From Corallococcus macrosporus DSM 14697 (GTDB lineage: Bacteria > Myxococcota > Myxococcia > Myxococcales > Myxococcaceae), in contig NZ_CP022203.1 in assembly GCF_002305895.1 (NCBI RefSeq), positions 2,892,501 to 2,956,500 of the forward strand: a DNA stretch of 64,000 bases, given 5' to 3'. Under the pieces are notes generated by a model. It saw only the letters and a program-made list of their open reading frames with translations, did no database searches and was not told the DNA's origin. This document shows, in pieces, positions 46,050 through 55,397 of this stretch. The translations under genes and the position numbers were made by a program. Position 1 is the stretch's first letter; each line of letters opens with the position of its first letter.

Positions 46050-46122
46050 GCCCTTGCGGGAGAACGCCGTAATCTCATTGCGAAGATGGCTCGTACCTTG
46101 TCTTCTTGGGACGGGGACGTCC

Positions 46123-47040
46123 ATGGGTACGACTTTTCTTCGAGGCTGGGTTTTGGTGCTGGCTCTGGTCGTGGTCCCGGGATGGACTCAGGCGGGCGCC
46201 GCGCAACGTGAGGTTGCCGGGGCACCGGCTTCCGCTTCACCCAGGCTCGTTGTCGGATCCAAAATCTCATCCTTGCCAAAGGGATGGCCGTTGGTCGTAA
46301 CGGTCGGTCTGGCGCATCCGAGTCTGTTCGAGGCGAATGCGCAGGCATCCGCCGCAGGCGATATCGTGATGGAAGCGCCCGAGGGCGGTTGGGACCGGCT
46401 TCTCACCGTCGAGGTCTTTCTCAGGAAGAATCGCGTGAGTAGCCTTGTGCACTGGCCCCTGCACAAGGTTGGGAGCAGTCCGAGCCCCGTGAAACTGACG
46501 GCTGCCGCGCCTTACGCACTTCTCTACTCCCTCGTCTTGTCGGCGGAGGAGACGGCGCAGCTTGCTTCCGGGATGTACTTCATCATTGCAAAGCTGGATG
46601 CGACGCCTGGTGCAGCCGACAAAAGTTGGAAGGGAGTGCAAGGCTCCGACCATGTGCTCCGGCTGACCGAGAAGTCAGACGGCCTTCCTGCCAACCAAGA
46701 CTGTGGTTTCGTGCTGAACTCCTACGATTATCTCTACGCCATGGGGAGGAACAAAGAAGCCCTCCGGATAATCGATGACGTCCTGCCGAAGGCGCCGGTC
46801 GGAACTGCTGCAGGGTGCTTTGCAAAGCGGGCGGCTCTTGCTGAAGAGGAAGGGGACCTGACATTGGCCCGAGACCTCTTCTGTAAGGCGGCGGATGACT
46901 CCTTTGTCGCCATCATCACGTTGGAGAAGGCACGGAAGGATGGAGAGCAGGCGCCGTTTTACTCCAGCTTCCCATTCTCTGAAGACTGCAGTCGACTGAC
47001 GGAGGTCGTCGGACCTCAGCCCAAGGACAAGCGCCCCTGA
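46123..47040 (+). CDS. Exported hypothetical protein, 305 aa, low GC
   Basis: The ATG at 46123 begins a signal peptide (F-L-R-G-W-V-L-V-L-A-L-V-V-V-P-G-W) with cleavage near T-Q-A-G-A-A. The N-terminal half is beta-rich. The C-terminal half contains a TPR-like pair of helices (N-S-Y-D-Y-L-Y-A-M-G-R-N-K-E-A-L-R-I-I-D-D-V-L, then A-G-C-F-A-K-R-A-A-L-A-E-E-E-G-D-L). GC content is visibly lower than in neighbours, and codons such as ATA and CAA appear. It adjoins the duplicated DUF192 end, so it may belong to the acquired material. Function unknown. Confidence 0.75.
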   Translation: MGTTFLRGWVLVLALVVVPGWTQAGAAQREVAGAPASASPRLVVGSKISSLPKGWPLVVTVGLAHPSLFEANAQASAAGDIVMEAPEGGWDRLLTVEVFLRKNRVSSLVHWPLHKVGSSPSPVKLTAAAPYALLYSLVLSAEETAQLASGMYFIIAKLDATPGAADKSWKGVQGSDHVLRLTEKSDGLPANQDCGFVLNSYDYLYAMGRNKEALRIIDDVLPKAPVGTAAGCFAKRAALAEEEGDLTLARDLFCKAADDSFVAIITLEKARKDGEQAPFYSSFPFSEDCSRLTEVVGPQPKDKRP

Positions 47041-47128
47041 GTGGTGTTGGCGGGTTGGAACTTGTTCGTGGACAGGTTTTGGGATGCGCCAAGTCCTGGA
47101 CGCTTCGTTTTCAACCCAGCACAGTCCC

Positions 47129-47140
47129 TTGTTGCAACAA
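47129..47140. promoter_or_regulatory. 12-bp palindrome upstream of a small lipoprotein gene
   Basis: TTGTTGCAACAA is a perfect inverted repeat 28 bases before the start of the gene at 47169. It could be an operator or part of a leader; chance is not excluded. Confidence 0.25.
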
Positions 47141-47168
47141 CAACAGGTGACTCAACTCAGGAGGCTGT

Positions 47169-47444
47169 ATGCAGATGAAGCGATGGGTCGGTCAGATGGC
47201 GCTGGTCGCGGGACTGCTGACGGGCTGTGGCGGCGTGGAGCAGGACGACGCCGAGCTGTCCCTGGACACGCAGGAGGAGGCGCTCGCCGCGTGCGCGCTT
47301 CAGTTCTGGTACGAGTTCTATTCGGACAGCGAGTACACGAACCTGGTCGGGCAGTCCGGCTGCACCTGCGGCGGTGGCCGCGTGAACTGGGGCAACAAGT
47401 CGGAGTACCGCCTCGTCCGCATCGCCCCGCAGCCGTGCCCTTGA
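47169..47444 (+). CDS. Small Cys-containing lipoprotein, DUF6289-like, 91 aa
   Basis: A lipoprotein signal (M-A-L-V-A-G-L-L-T-G-C) gives a lipidated Cys at about residue 20. The mature domain of about 50 structured residues carries F-Y-S-D-S-E-Y-T-N-L-V-G, then C-T-C-G-G-G and a final P-Q-P-C-P, the pattern I associate with DUF6289, a family of small secreted or lipidated proteins of unknown function found in myxobacteria and other secretors. AGGAGG lies just before the start; a second ATG two codons on is possible. Its TGA stop abuts the TGA of the convergent EAL gene. Confidence 0.78.
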   Translation: MQMKRWVGQMALVAGLLTGCGGVEQDDAELSLDTQEEALAACALQFWYEFYSDSEYTNLVGQSGCTCGGGRVNWGNKSEYRLVRIAPQPCP

Positions 47445-48632
47445 TCAGGCCGGCCTGTGCCGCTCCAGCAGCTCCGTGACGCGGCGGATGAGCGCCTGCA
47501 TCGTGACGGTGCCCAGGAAGCGCTGCTGGGCATCCGTGACGGCCACCGGGTCATAGAGCGCCTCGGGTGGGCGCTCCATGGCGAGCCGCGCCAGAGTGGT
47601 GATGGCCATCCGGTCCTCGACCACGAGCGGGGCCACCTGCGCCGGGCCCTTCGTGGCCGTCAACCGCCGCAGCACCAGCGCCTCCAGCCGTTCGCCATGC
47701 AGCAGCGCGATGTGGTCCACATCGGCCTTCTGCTGGAACAGCCGCTCCAACTCCTCGGCCGTCATGGCCCGCTCCACACAGACGCGGCGGATGACGATGC
47801 TGCCCACCGTGTCGTCGTCCTCGTCCTCGCGGAAGTCCAGCGCGCGCATGGCTTCATGGCGCCGCGCCTCGAACTCGACGCTGGGTTGCACCGGGACGGG
47901 GGAGGGGCGCGCCACGAGGTAGCCCTGCGCGTGGCGGATGCCCAGCCGCAGCAGCACGGCGAGCTCGTCCCAGGTCTCCACGCCTTCGGCAATCAGCGTC
48001 GCGTTGACGCTGGCCGCGAAGGCCACCAGCGACTTCACCAGGTGCTGTTGGTAGCTGTGCCGGTGGATGTCTCGCACCAGCGCCTGGTCCAGCTTGATGA
48101 ACTGCGGCGCGCTGTTCACCAGCGTCACCAATCCAGAGTGCCCTGCGCCGAAGTCATCCAGCGCGATGCCGAAGCCCAGCGCGGAACACTGCCGCGTCAG
48201 CCGCTGGAGCAGCGCGTTGTCCTCGAACGCCGCCTTCTCCGTGATTTCCAGCACCAGGTTCTTCGGGTTCAGTCCATACCGCGCGAGCAGCTCCTCCGTG
48301 GAGCCGTCGCCGAAGCGCGGGTCGCTCAGCACGTCCGGACTGACGTTGAAGAAGAAGGGCGCGCTGCGCTGCGCCTCCGGCAGCGTGGCGATGCAGCGCA
48401 GCGCGGACGTCCAGCACGCGCGCTCCAGCTCCCACGTGTAGCCTTCCAGGCGCGCCTGCGTGAAGAGCACGTGCGGCTCTCGGAACTCGCCCGGTCCGCG
48501 CGACAGCACCTCGTGCCCGATGACCTCGCCACGCAGCAAGTCCACGATGGGCTGAAACACCGAGGTGACGCTCGGCTCGTCACCTTTCCACAGCCAGGAG
48601 GGCGCTGGTGCGGACGAGAGGGGCAGGCTCAT
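47445..48632 (-). CDS. EAL-domain c-di-GMP phosphodiesterase with C-terminal CBS-like region
   Basis: The 395-residue protein has an EAL domain at about 20-260 and a C-terminal region that looks like CBS motifs (about 290-390). The catalytic set is complete at family spacing: E41 (in E-V-L, replacing E-A-L), N96, E129 and E132 (L-E-I-T-E), D159 and D160 (D-D-F-G-A-G), K180, E216 and E219 (A-E-G-V-E), and Q236. It is therefore predicted to hydrolyse c-di-GMP to pGpG. There is no GGDEF domain or membrane segment; CBS-like regions may sense adenine nucleotides. The start at 48632 lacks a clear ribosome-binding site. Confidence 0.93.
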   Translation of the reverse strand: MSLPLSSAPAPSWLWKGDEPSVTSVFQPIVDLLRGEVIGHEVLSRGPGEFREPHVLFTQARLEGYTWELERACWTSALRCIATLPEAQRSAPFFFNVSPDVLSDPRFGDGSTEELLARYGLNPKNLVLEITEKAAFEDNALLQRLTRQCSALGFGIALDDFGAGHSGLVTLVNSAPQFIKLDQALVRDIHRHSYQQHLVKSLVAFAASVNATLIAEGVETWDELAVLLRLGIRHAQGYLVARPSPVPVQPSVEFEARRHEAMRALDFREDEDDDTVGSIVIRRVCVERAMTAEELERLFQQKADVDHIALLHGERLEALVLRRLTATKGPAQVAPLVVEDRMAITTLARLAMERPPEALYDPVAVTDAQQRFLGTVTMQALIRRVTELLERHRPA

Positions 48633-48740
48633 GTGTGGAAAGTGTAGCCCAAGCCCACGCAGGCTCCATGCCCTCCCCGAAAGAAGGTGTCTAAGCGCCT
48701 GTCTCGGCATGGCACCTCGCGTCGGCCGGGAGCGCCGCCG

Positions 48741-49991
48741 TCACGTCTCACGGGCCCTTGGCTGCTCGGTCAGCGAGGTGCCCGCCGGGCCTCCGTCCGC
48801 CTCCGATGGGACGGCTTCGACAGGCATTGAGTGCCCAGAAGTTCCCTGAATCATTGGGGATGTTCCCACCGTGGCCTGGGCCGCCACTGCGTCCATGGCC
48901 TGGCCTTCCTCCCACTGGACGGAGGACAGGGCGCGGAAGCGGCGGGCCAGGGCGGACAGCTCCGCCGCCTTGAGCTGGGCCTGCCCGCTGCGCAGCGACA
49001 GCAGGGCCACGCGGGCCCGTTCCAGCAGGGCCACCTCCGTCCTTAGGCGGGCGAGGATGCGCTCGCGGCGTTGTTTCAGCTCGCCCAACCGCTCCACCTC
49101 CTCGCCCAGGGAGGCCGCGGCCAGCTCCAACTGGCGCCGCGCGACGGCATCCGTGCTGGCCCGGGCGCTGCGCTCCAAATCCTCGCGCTCGGCCTGAAGC
49201 TCCGCCTGCGCGCGCTCCTCCAACTGCGCCTCCACGCCGGCCCACTCCGAGGCGAGCTCCGCGGCGTCGCGCGTCATCCGGCCCAGCGTGCGCGCCAGCT
49301 CCTCGCGCGCCGGCTCGCGGGGGAGCAGCGCTAGCGACTGGCCACATTGCCGGTAGAGGTTCAGCGCCCGCTCCGTCAGCGCATGGAAGTCACCGGCGAG
49401 TTGGGGCAGCAGGGCCTCCACGCGCGCTTCCACGGGGTCCGCGGACAGCGCGAGGTGCGAGGCCACCGCGCTCAGCCCCACGAACAGGCCCAGGATGCCG
49501 CCCGTCACGCCCGCGCCCAGCAGCGCCGGGGTGGCCAGGTCCGCCAGCCGCGCGGAGAAGATGCGGGCCACCTCCACGCCGCCCAGCGTCAGGCCCGCGC
49601 ACAGCGCCGCGCCCAGCCCGAAGTGGAAGAGGGTGGGGCGCGCCTCCGCCACCTGGCCATTCTCGCCGCGGTCGCTGAGCCGTGAGCGCACCAGCAGCGC
49701 CCCCGCCGCACCCGCGCTGAACGCCACCGTCCAACCCGGGGCCATGCCCAGGGCATAGGGCAGCGCGGTGAGGAGCAGCCCCAGTCCGCCGAGCAGCACG
49801 CGGTCCCACTTGTCGCCTCGTGCACACCCGAGCACGACGGCGGCGGGGACCAGCCACGCCAGGGGCACGGGGAGGCCCAGTCGCGCGGTGGCCAGGTGGA
49901 GGATGCCGGCGCCGGCTCCCGCCGTGAGCGCGCGCGTCACGGTCTGCTCGAAGGCCTCGCGATGATGGAGTTGCAATAGAGTGGCGTTCAT
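48741..49991 (-). CDS. Polytopic membrane protein with long coiled coil, 416 aa
   Basis: About five membrane spans lie in the first 185 residues (for example L-L-L-T-A-L-P-Y-A-L-G-M-A-P-G and T-G-G-I-L-G-L-F-V-G-L-S-A-V-A). A long charged coiled coil follows from about 205 to 360 (R-E-E-L-A-R-T-L-G-R-M, E-R-A-Q-A-E-L-Q-A-E-R-E-D-L-E-R), and the protein ends in a disordered tail. No enzymatic motif is seen. The start at 49991 has GGGGAG upstream. It is divergent from the oxidoreductase gene (starts 70 bases apart). Possibly a mechanosensitive or septal-type membrane scaffold; not recognised. Confidence 0.75.
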   Translation of the reverse strand: MNATLLQLHHREAFEQTVTRALTAGAGAGILHLATARLGLPVPLAWLVPAAVVLGCARGDKWDRVLLGGLGLLLTALPYALGMAPGWTVAFSAGAAGALLVRSRLSDRGENGQVAEARPTLFHFGLGAALCAGLTLGGVEVARIFSARLADLATPALLGAGVTGGILGLFVGLSAVASHLALSADPVEARVEALLPQLAGDFHALTERALNLYRQCGQSLALLPREPAREELARTLGRMTRDAAELASEWAGVEAQLEERAQAELQAEREDLERSARASTDAVARRQLELAAASLGEEVERLGELKQRRERILARLRTEVALLERARVALLSLRSGQAQLKAAELSALARRFRALSSVQWEEGQAMDAVAAQATVGTSPMIQGTSGHSMPVEAVPSEADGGPAGTSLTEQPRARET

Positions 49992-50061
49992 CGACTCCCC
50001 ACGGATGTTGGCCGGGCAGGAACTGTCCCTTTCACGCATGGGTGGCGAAAAAGGTCTGCCG

Positions 50062-51102
50062 ATGAAGAGCCCCGTCGTTCCCGAGACGATGCGCGCGCTG
50101 GTCCTCACCGCCTATGACGGCCGGCCGGAGTCCCTGCGCGTGGAGTCCCGGCCGGTGCCCAGGCCCACCCCGGGGCAGGTCCTGGTTCGCGTGGCGGCGG
50201 CGCCCATCAACCCCGCGGACCTGATGTTCGTCCGCGGGCAGTACGGGCTCCGCAAGCCGCTGCCCGTGGTGCCGGGGCTGGAGGCCAGCGGGACGGTGGT
50301 GGCCGCGGGCGGGGTCGCCGGCCGGCTGCTGGTGGGGCGCCGCGTCGCGTGCGTGGCGCCCGGCGACGGGGACGGACTGTGGGCGGAGTACGCGGCGGTG
50401 CCCCTGGGGCAGTGTCTGCCCCTGCGCGCCCAGGTCTCCGATGAGCAGGGCGCCAGCCTGTTCATCAATCCCTTCACCGCGTGGGTGCTGATGGAGCGCG
50501 CCAAGGAGGGCGGCCACGCCGCGCTGGCGCAAACTGCCGCCGCGGGCACCATGGGGCGCATGCTGCTGGCGCTCGCGAAGCGCCGGGGCGTGCCCATCGT
50601 GAATGTGGTGCGGCGCCAGGAGCAGGTGGCCCTGCTGCGCGAGCTGGGCGCGGAGCACGTGCTGAGCACCCACGAGCCCGAGTTCGAGGAGCGCCTGCAC
50701 CGCGTGTGTCACGCGCTGAAGGTGTCGCTCGCCTTCGACCCGGTGGGCGGCCGGCTCACAGGCCAACTCCTGCACGCGCTCCCGGAGGGCGGCACCGTCA
50801 TCGTGTACGGCTCGCTCTCCGAGCAGGAGTGCCGCATCGCGCCCGCGGACCTCATCTTCGGGCGCAAGCGCGTGGAGGGCTTCTGGCTGTCGGAGTGGCA
50901 CCGCCAGGGCTTCGGCGCCGCGCAAATCAAGGCGCTGATGGGCGTGCCGTCGCTGGTGGGCCAGACGCTGGAGACGCCCGTGCGCGCCCGGCTCCCGCTG
51001 GAGTCCGCGGGCGAGGCGGTGCGCATCGCGTCCGCTGACATGACGTCCGGCAAGGTGCTCTTCGTTCCGGAGCAGGGGCAGGCCCCGGCCGCGTCACCGT
51101 GA
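50062..51102 (+). CDS. Zinc-independent quinone/enoyl oxidoreductase (MDR family)
   Basis: This 346-residue enzyme has the GroES-like N-terminal domain (P-T-P-G-Q-V-L-V-R-V-A-A-A-P-I-N-P-A-D) and a Rossmann domain with the A-A-A-G-T-M-G-R-M nucleotide loop near 170. The N-P-A-D-L-M motif marks NADPH-dependent quinone reductases and enoyl reductases. No structural zinc cysteines are seen. It reduces quinones or alpha,beta-unsaturated carbonyls using NADPH; the substrate is unknown. I use ATG 50062, which is best supported by an upstream AAGG; an earlier in-frame ATG at 50038 is possible. Confidence 0.87.
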   Translation: MKSPVVPETMRALVLTAYDGRPESLRVESRPVPRPTPGQVLVRVAAAPINPADLMFVRGQYGLRKPLPVVPGLEASGTVVAAGGVAGRLLVGRRVACVAPGDGDGLWAEYAAVPLGQCLPLRAQVSDEQGASLFINPFTAWVLMERAKEGGHAALAQTAAAGTMGRMLLALAKRRGVPIVNVVRRQEQVALLRELGAEHVLSTHEPEFEERLHRVCHALKVSLAFDPVGGRLTGQLLHALPEGGTVIVYGSLSEQECRIAPADLIFGRKRVEGFWLSEWHRQGFGAAQIKALMGVPSLVGQTLETPVRARLPLESAGEAVRIASADMTSGKVLFVPEQGQAPAASP

Positions 51103-51112
51103 GCGGCGAGGC

Positions 51113-51589
51113 TCAGGCCTTGTCGCGGGAGATGGGGCCCGTCTTCGCCTTCGTCACCCGCAGGTAGTCCGCGGGCGCGAGCACGAGCTGCGTGCCGCGC
51201 ACGCCCGCGGACACGGCGATGGCGTCGAACAGCTCCATCGTCTCGTCGACGTAGACGGGGTAGTCCTTCTTGCCGCCAATGGCCGTGCAGCCGCCCCGGA
51301 TGTAGCCGGTGAGCGGCTGCAGCTCCTTGAGCGGCACGGTGTCCACCTTGCGGTCCCCGCTGAGCCGGGCCAGGGCCTTCAAGTCCAGCTCCGCGTTGCC
51401 GGGCACCACCGCCATCAGCACGCCGGTGCGGTCGCCGCGCGCCACCAGCGTCTTGAAGACCTGCTCGGCGGGCATGCCCACCTTGGCCGCCACCGTCTCC
51501 GCGGACAAGTCCTCCGGGTCCACGTCGTAGTCGCGCAGCGCGTACTTCACGCCCAGCGAGTCCAGCAGCCGGGCGGCGTTCGTCTTCAC
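51113..51589 (-). CDS. ybaK: Cys-tRNA(Pro)/Cys-tRNA(Cys) deacylase YbaK
   Basis: The 158-residue single-domain protein matches YbaK in length and motifs: Q-V-F-K-T-L-V at the catalytic Lys (Lys46), V-P-G-N-A-E-L-D-L-K and the Y-I-R-G-G-C-T-A-I-G loop. It hydrolyses Cys mischarged on tRNA(Pro) in trans. It begins 4 bases after the purK stop and may be co-transcribed with the purine genes. Confidence 0.93.
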   Translation of the reverse strand: MKTNAARLLDSLGVKYALRDYDVDPEDLSAETVAAKVGMPAEQVFKTLVARGDRTGVLMAVVPGNAELDLKALARLSGDRKVDTVPLKELQPLTGYIRGGCTAIGGKKDYPVYVDETMELFDAIAVSAGVRGTQLVLAPADYLRVTKAKTGPISRDKA

Positions 51590-51593
51590 GGCC

Positions 51594-52736
51594 TCACATC
51601 CCCAGCGCGGTGGCGGCGGCCCGCACGCGGGCGAGCGCGTCCTCGGGCGAGCTGCCCACCGCGGACAGGTGGCCCATCTTCCGGCCCTTGCGCGCCTCCC
51701 GCTTGCCGTACAGGTGCAGGCGGACGCCGGGCATGGCCAGCACGTCTTGGAAGCGCGGGCCGCCGTCCTTCAGCCACAAGTCACCCAGCAGGTTGACGAT
51801 GGCCGCCGGACGCACCACCTCCACGGAGCCGAGCGGCAGGTTGCACACCGCGCGCACCGCCTGCTCGAACTGCGAGGTGAGGCACGCCACCTCGGTGGAG
51901 TGGAAGCTGTTGTGCGGGCGCGGCGCCAGCTCGTTGACGAGCACGCTGCCGTCCTTCAGCAGGAACAGCTCGATGACGAGCAGGCCTTCGACCTGGAGCT
52001 GCTCGGTGATGCCGCGCGCCAGCTCCGTGGCCCGCTCCAGCACCGGCTTCGGCAGCGGGCCTGGCAGCAGCGACCACGCGAGGATGCGCTCCTCGTGGTG
52101 GTTGAAGGCGGGCGGGTACACCGCCACCTCCCCGTTGGGGCTGCGGGCCACCAGCACGGACAGCTCGGACTGGAGCGCCAGCGCGGCCTCCACCACCACG
52201 GAGCGCTCACCCAGCTCGCGCCACGCCTGGGCGGCCTCGTCCGCGGACGTCACCTCCACCTGCCCGCGCCCGTCGTAGCCGCCCTCGCTGGACTTCACGA
52301 AGCAGCGCCCGCCCAGCGCCTGGATGGCCTCGGCCAGCTCCTCGGCGGAGTGCGCCTCGCGCCAGGGGCCCAGCGGGAAGCCGCCCTTGGCGAGCCAGCC
52401 CTTCTGCCGGCCGCGGTGCTGAATCACGCGGAGCACGTCCGCGCCCGGGCGCATGGGCGTGTGCCGCGCCACCGCCTCCAGCGTGGCGAGGGGAATCTTC
52501 TCGATTTCGAGCGTCACCGTGTCGCACGCGCGCGCCAGCGTCTCCGCGGCCGCCGCGTCGCCGAAGGGCGCGGTGTGGCAGCGGTCCACCACGGAGTGGG
52601 CGGGGCAGTCCGCGTCCGGATCCAGGGCCTGCACCTGGAAGCCGAGCGTGCGCGCGGCCAGGGCCATCATCCGCCCGAGCTGGCCGCCGCCGAGCATGCC
52701 AATCGTGCCGCCGGGCAGCACCACGCGCGGGCTCAT
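51594..52736 (-). CDS. purK: 5-(carboxyamino)imidazole ribonucleotide synthase PurK
   Basis: The 380-residue ATP-grasp enzyme starts with [11 protein letters not shown] and shows [11 protein letters not shown], the ATP-grasp loop, and [12 protein letters not shown], the family signature. It converts AIR, ATP and bicarbonate to N5-CAIR in purine synthesis, the substrate of PurE. Its ATG overlaps the purE stop (ATGA). Confidence 0.96.
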   Translation of the reverse strand: MSPRVVLPGGTIGMLGGGQLGRMMALAARTLGFQVQALDPDADCPAHSVVDRCHTAPFGDAAAAETLARACDTVTLEIEKIPLATLEAVARHTPMRPGADVLRVIQHRGRQKGWLAKGGFPLGPWREAHSAEELAEAIQALGGRCFVKSSEGGYDGRGQVEVTSADEAAQAWRELGERSVVVEAALALQSELSVLVARSPNGEVAVYPPAFNHHEERILAWSLLPGPLPKPVLERATELARGITEQLQVEGLLVIELFLLKDGSVLVNELAPRPHNSFHSTEVACLTSQFEQAVRAVCNLPLGSVEVVRPAAIVNLLGDLWLKDGGPRFQDVLAMPGVRLHLYGKREARKGRKMGHLSAVGSSPEDALARVRAAATALGM

Positions 52737-53230
52737 GACAGCTCCCGGTGCGCCAGCACCTCGTCGGTGCGCGCCTTGCGCCAGGCCGCGAGCCGCTCGC
52801 GCAGCTCCGGGTACTTCAGGCAGAGGATGGCCGCGGCGTGCAGGGCGGCGTTGGCGGCGCCCGGCTTGCCAATGGCCTGCGTCCCCACCGGCACGCCCTT
52901 GGGCATCTGGACGATGGACAGCAGCGCGTCCAGCCCGCTCAGCAGCGTGGTGGGCATGGGCACGCCGATGACGGGCAGCAGCGTCTTGCTGGACACCATG
53001 CCCGGCAGGTGGGCCGCGCCGCCCGCGGCGGCGATGATGACGGACAGCCCCCGCGACTCCGCGGTGGACGCGTACTCCATCATCCAGTCCGGGGTGCGGT
53101 GGGCGGACACCACGCGCACCTCGTGCGGGATGCCCAGCTCCTTGAGGATGTCGACCGCGGGCTGCAGGTGCTCCAGGTCGCTCTTACCGCCCATGATGAC
53201 CCCGACCCACGGGGTGACCTTGCTCGCCAT
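52733..53230 (-). CDS. purE: N5-CAIR mutase PurE
   Basis: The 165-residue protein is a class I Pur[10 protein letters not shown] near the N-terminus, S-A-H-R-T-P (the family reads S-A-H-R-T-P with the catalytic His) and [11 protein letters not shown] in the middle. It isomerises N5-CAIR to CAIR. It is encoded upstream of purK with a 4-base overlap. The G-V-G-T-P-A core expected here reads G-V-P-V-G-T-Q. About 190 bases separate it from the terminator region of the acyl-CoA ligase gene. Confidence 0.95.
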   Translation of the reverse strand: MASKVTPWVGVIMGGKSDLEHLQPAVDILKELGIPHEVRVVSAHRTPDWMMEYASTAESRGLSVIIAAAGGAAHLPGMVSSKTLLPVIGVPMPTTLLSGLDALLSIVQMPKGVPVGTQAIGKPGAANAALHAAAILCLKYPELRERLAAWRKARTDEVLAHRELS

Positions 53231-53383
53231 TGGTGTGCGCGCCTCCGTGCGCTGTCCCGCCGAAACCAGGAGGAACGCGGAGATAGGGCGGGGGGATTCC
53301 GCTGGTCAACACGGAAAGGCGCGGGTGACGAGGATGACACGCTGGCCTTCCCGCATTCCCGGTGCGCGCACGCACACAGGGTG

Positions 53384-53407
53384 GGGCAGGGGGATGCACC
53401 CCTGCCC
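53384..53407 (-). terminator. Hairpin after the acyl-CoA ligase gene
   Basis: GGGCAGGGG (53384-53392) pairs perfectly with CCCCTGCCC (53399-53407) around a 6-base loop, 14 bases past the ligase stop. It lacks a T run. Confidence 0.45.
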
Positions 53408-53420
53408 GGCACCCAGGGGG

Positions 53421-55235
53421 CTAGGCCGCGGAGACGGAGCGGTCCGCGCCCTCGCGATACAGCGCCTCGATGGCGTCGTTGTAGCGAGCCACCACGTTGC
53501 GGCGCTTCACGCTCATCTTGGGGGTGAGCATGTCGTTGGCGACGGTGAAGTCCTCGCTGGTGAGCAGGAAGCGCTGCGGGCGCTCGTAGCCCTTCACGTC
53601 GCGGGTGAACTCGTTCACCTGCTCACGGTAGAGCTGCAGCACCTCGGGACGCTTGAGCAGCTCCGGCATGGAGCTGGTGTCCAGGCCCTTCTCCGTGGCC
53701 CACTTCTTCAGCGCGTCCACGTCCACCACGATGATGGCCACGTTGTACGGCTTGTTCATGCCGTGGACCAACGCGTTGGCGATGAACGTGGAGAGCGCCA
53801 GCGACTGCTCGATGGGGCTGGGCACCACGTACTTGCCGTTCTCCAGCTTGTACTGCTCCTTGATGCGGCCGGTGATGTAGAGGTAGCCGTCCGGATCCAG
53901 GTAGCCCATGTCACCGGTGCGGAAGCCGCCGTTGCCGGTGAAGACCTTCTCGTTCTCCTCGGGCTTGTTGTAGTAGCCCATCATCACGTTGTGCCCGTGC
54001 ACGACGATTTCGCCCTGCTTCGCCTCGCCGGTGGCCGCCGTGTCGATTTCGATGCGCACGCCGGGCAGCGCCTTGCCCACCGAGCCGATCTTCCGGTTCT
54101 CCGGGAAGTTGGCCGTGGCGATGGGCGACGTCTCCGTGAGGCCGTAGCCCTCGTAGACGGTGATGCCGAGGTTGTCGATGAACTCCGCCACCTCCTTGGA
54201 GATGGCCGAGCCGCCGGAGAAGGCGTACTTGAGCCGCCCGCCGAAGCGCGCGCGGACCTTGGAGAAGACCACCTTGTCGAAGAAGGCGTGCTGCAGGTCC
54301 AGCAGGCCGCTGGACTTGCCCTGCTCGGCGAGCGCGCGCTTCTCGGCCGCGACGGCGAGGCCCCGGCGGAACATGAAGCGCGTCACCGGCTTCTCGCCGG
54401 CCATGCGCTTCTGCAGCCCGTCGTAGATGCGGTTGAAGATGCGCGGCACGCTGAACAGCAGCGTGGGCTTCACCTCGGAGAGGTTGTCGATGATCTTCTC
54501 CACCGCCTCCGCGATGGCCATGGACGCGCCCATGGAGAACAGCGCGTGCAGCTCCACCGTCTGTCCGAAGACGTGCGCCCAGGGGAGGAAGGCCAGGGAG
54601 CGGTCGTCCGTCCCCATGGGGAAGACCTCGTGCATCGCCGACACGTTGCGCGCGATGTTCGCGTGGCTGAGCATCACGCCCTTGGGCTGGCCGGTGGTGC
54701 CCGACGTGTAGATGAGGCCCGCCAGGTCCGTGGGCTTGGGGCTCACCATGGGCGTGGGCGTCTCGGCGCCCCGCCGCAGCAGCGTGGCGAAGCTGTCCGT
54801 GTCGCTGGTGGTCCCGCTGAAGCGGATGATGTGCTCCAGGTGCGGCAGCTCCGCGCGCACGGACTGGATGCGCTGCGCGATTTCATCCGTGGCGCAGAAG
54901 ACGACCTTGGAGCCGCTGTCGTTGATGATGAACTGCAGCTCTTTCGCCTGCTGCGACTCGTACATCGGCACGTAGGCGCCGCCGAGCGAGTACGTGGCGT
55001 ACGCGCCCACCGCCCACTCCAGGCGGTTGTTGGAGATGACGGCCACGCGGTCACCCGCGCCCACGCCGAGCTGCGCGAGCCCTCCTCGCAGGTCATCGAC
55101 CATCTCTCCGAAGCGGGAGTAGGTCGTCCAGACCCACTGACCGTTCTTCTTCTCTCCGAAGAGCTCGCGGCTGCCGAAGGTGGAGGTGCTGCGCTTGAGA
55201 ATGTCGATCAGGGTCTGGAACTGCGGGAGCTGCAT
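53421..55235 (-). CDS. Long-chain acyl-CoA synthetase (AMP-forming)
   Basis: The 604-residue enzyme carries the ANL motifs: Y-T-S-G-T-T-G-Q-P-K-G (P-loop, about 178-188), G-Y-G-L-T-E-T-S-P (A5) and Y-L-Y-I-T-G-R-I-K-E with a later K-Y-V-V-P-S (A8/hinge). Length and the closing V-E-A-L-Y-R region match the FadD15/LACS type that activates long-chain fatty acids with CoA and ATP. The start at 55235 has GGAG upstream; the frame is open further without support. It probably serves fatty-acid degradation or lipid remodelling, and lies just downstream (on the same strand) of a VWA protein gene. Confidence 0.95.
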   Translation of the reverse strand: MQLPQFQTLIDILKRSTSTFGSRELFGEKKNGQWVWTTYSRFGEMVDDLRGGLAQLGVGAGDRVAVISNNRLEWAVGAYATYSLGGAYVPMYESQQAKELQFIINDSGSKVVFCATDEIAQRIQSVRAELPHLEHIIRFSGTTSDTDSFATLLRRGAETPTPMVSPKPTDLAGLIYTSGTTGQPKGVMLSHANIARNVSAMHEVFPMGTDDRSLAFLPWAHVFGQTVELHALFSMGASMAIAEAVEKIIDNLSEVKPTLLFSVPRIFNRIYDGLQKRMAGEKPVTRFMFRRGLAVAAEKRALAEQGKSSGLLDLQHAFFDKVVFSKVRARFGGRLKYAFSGGSAISKEVAEFIDNLGITVYEGYGLTETSPIATANFPENRKIGSVGKALPGVRIEIDTAATGEAKQGEIVVHGHNVMMGYYNKPEENEKVFTGNGGFRTGDMGYLDPDGYLYITGRIKEQYKLENGKYVVPSPIEQSLALSTFIANALVHGMNKPYNVAIIVVDVDALKKWATEKGLDTSSMPELLKRPEVLQLYREQVNEFTRDVKGYERPQRFLLTSEDFTVANDMLTPKMSVKRRNVVARYNDAIEALYREGADRSVSAA

Positions 55236-55397
55236 GAGGGGGGCTCCACTCGGAAACAGGGTTGGTGAAGAGGTGCCGCAGCTTAAGGCTGAACGCCCCC
55301 TGTGTGGGCCCATTCCTGAAACTTCACGCCCCACCTGCACACGATCGTGAACACGACGCAGTGCGGCGGGGCGTCCAGTCGACGCGTATTGCGGCTC

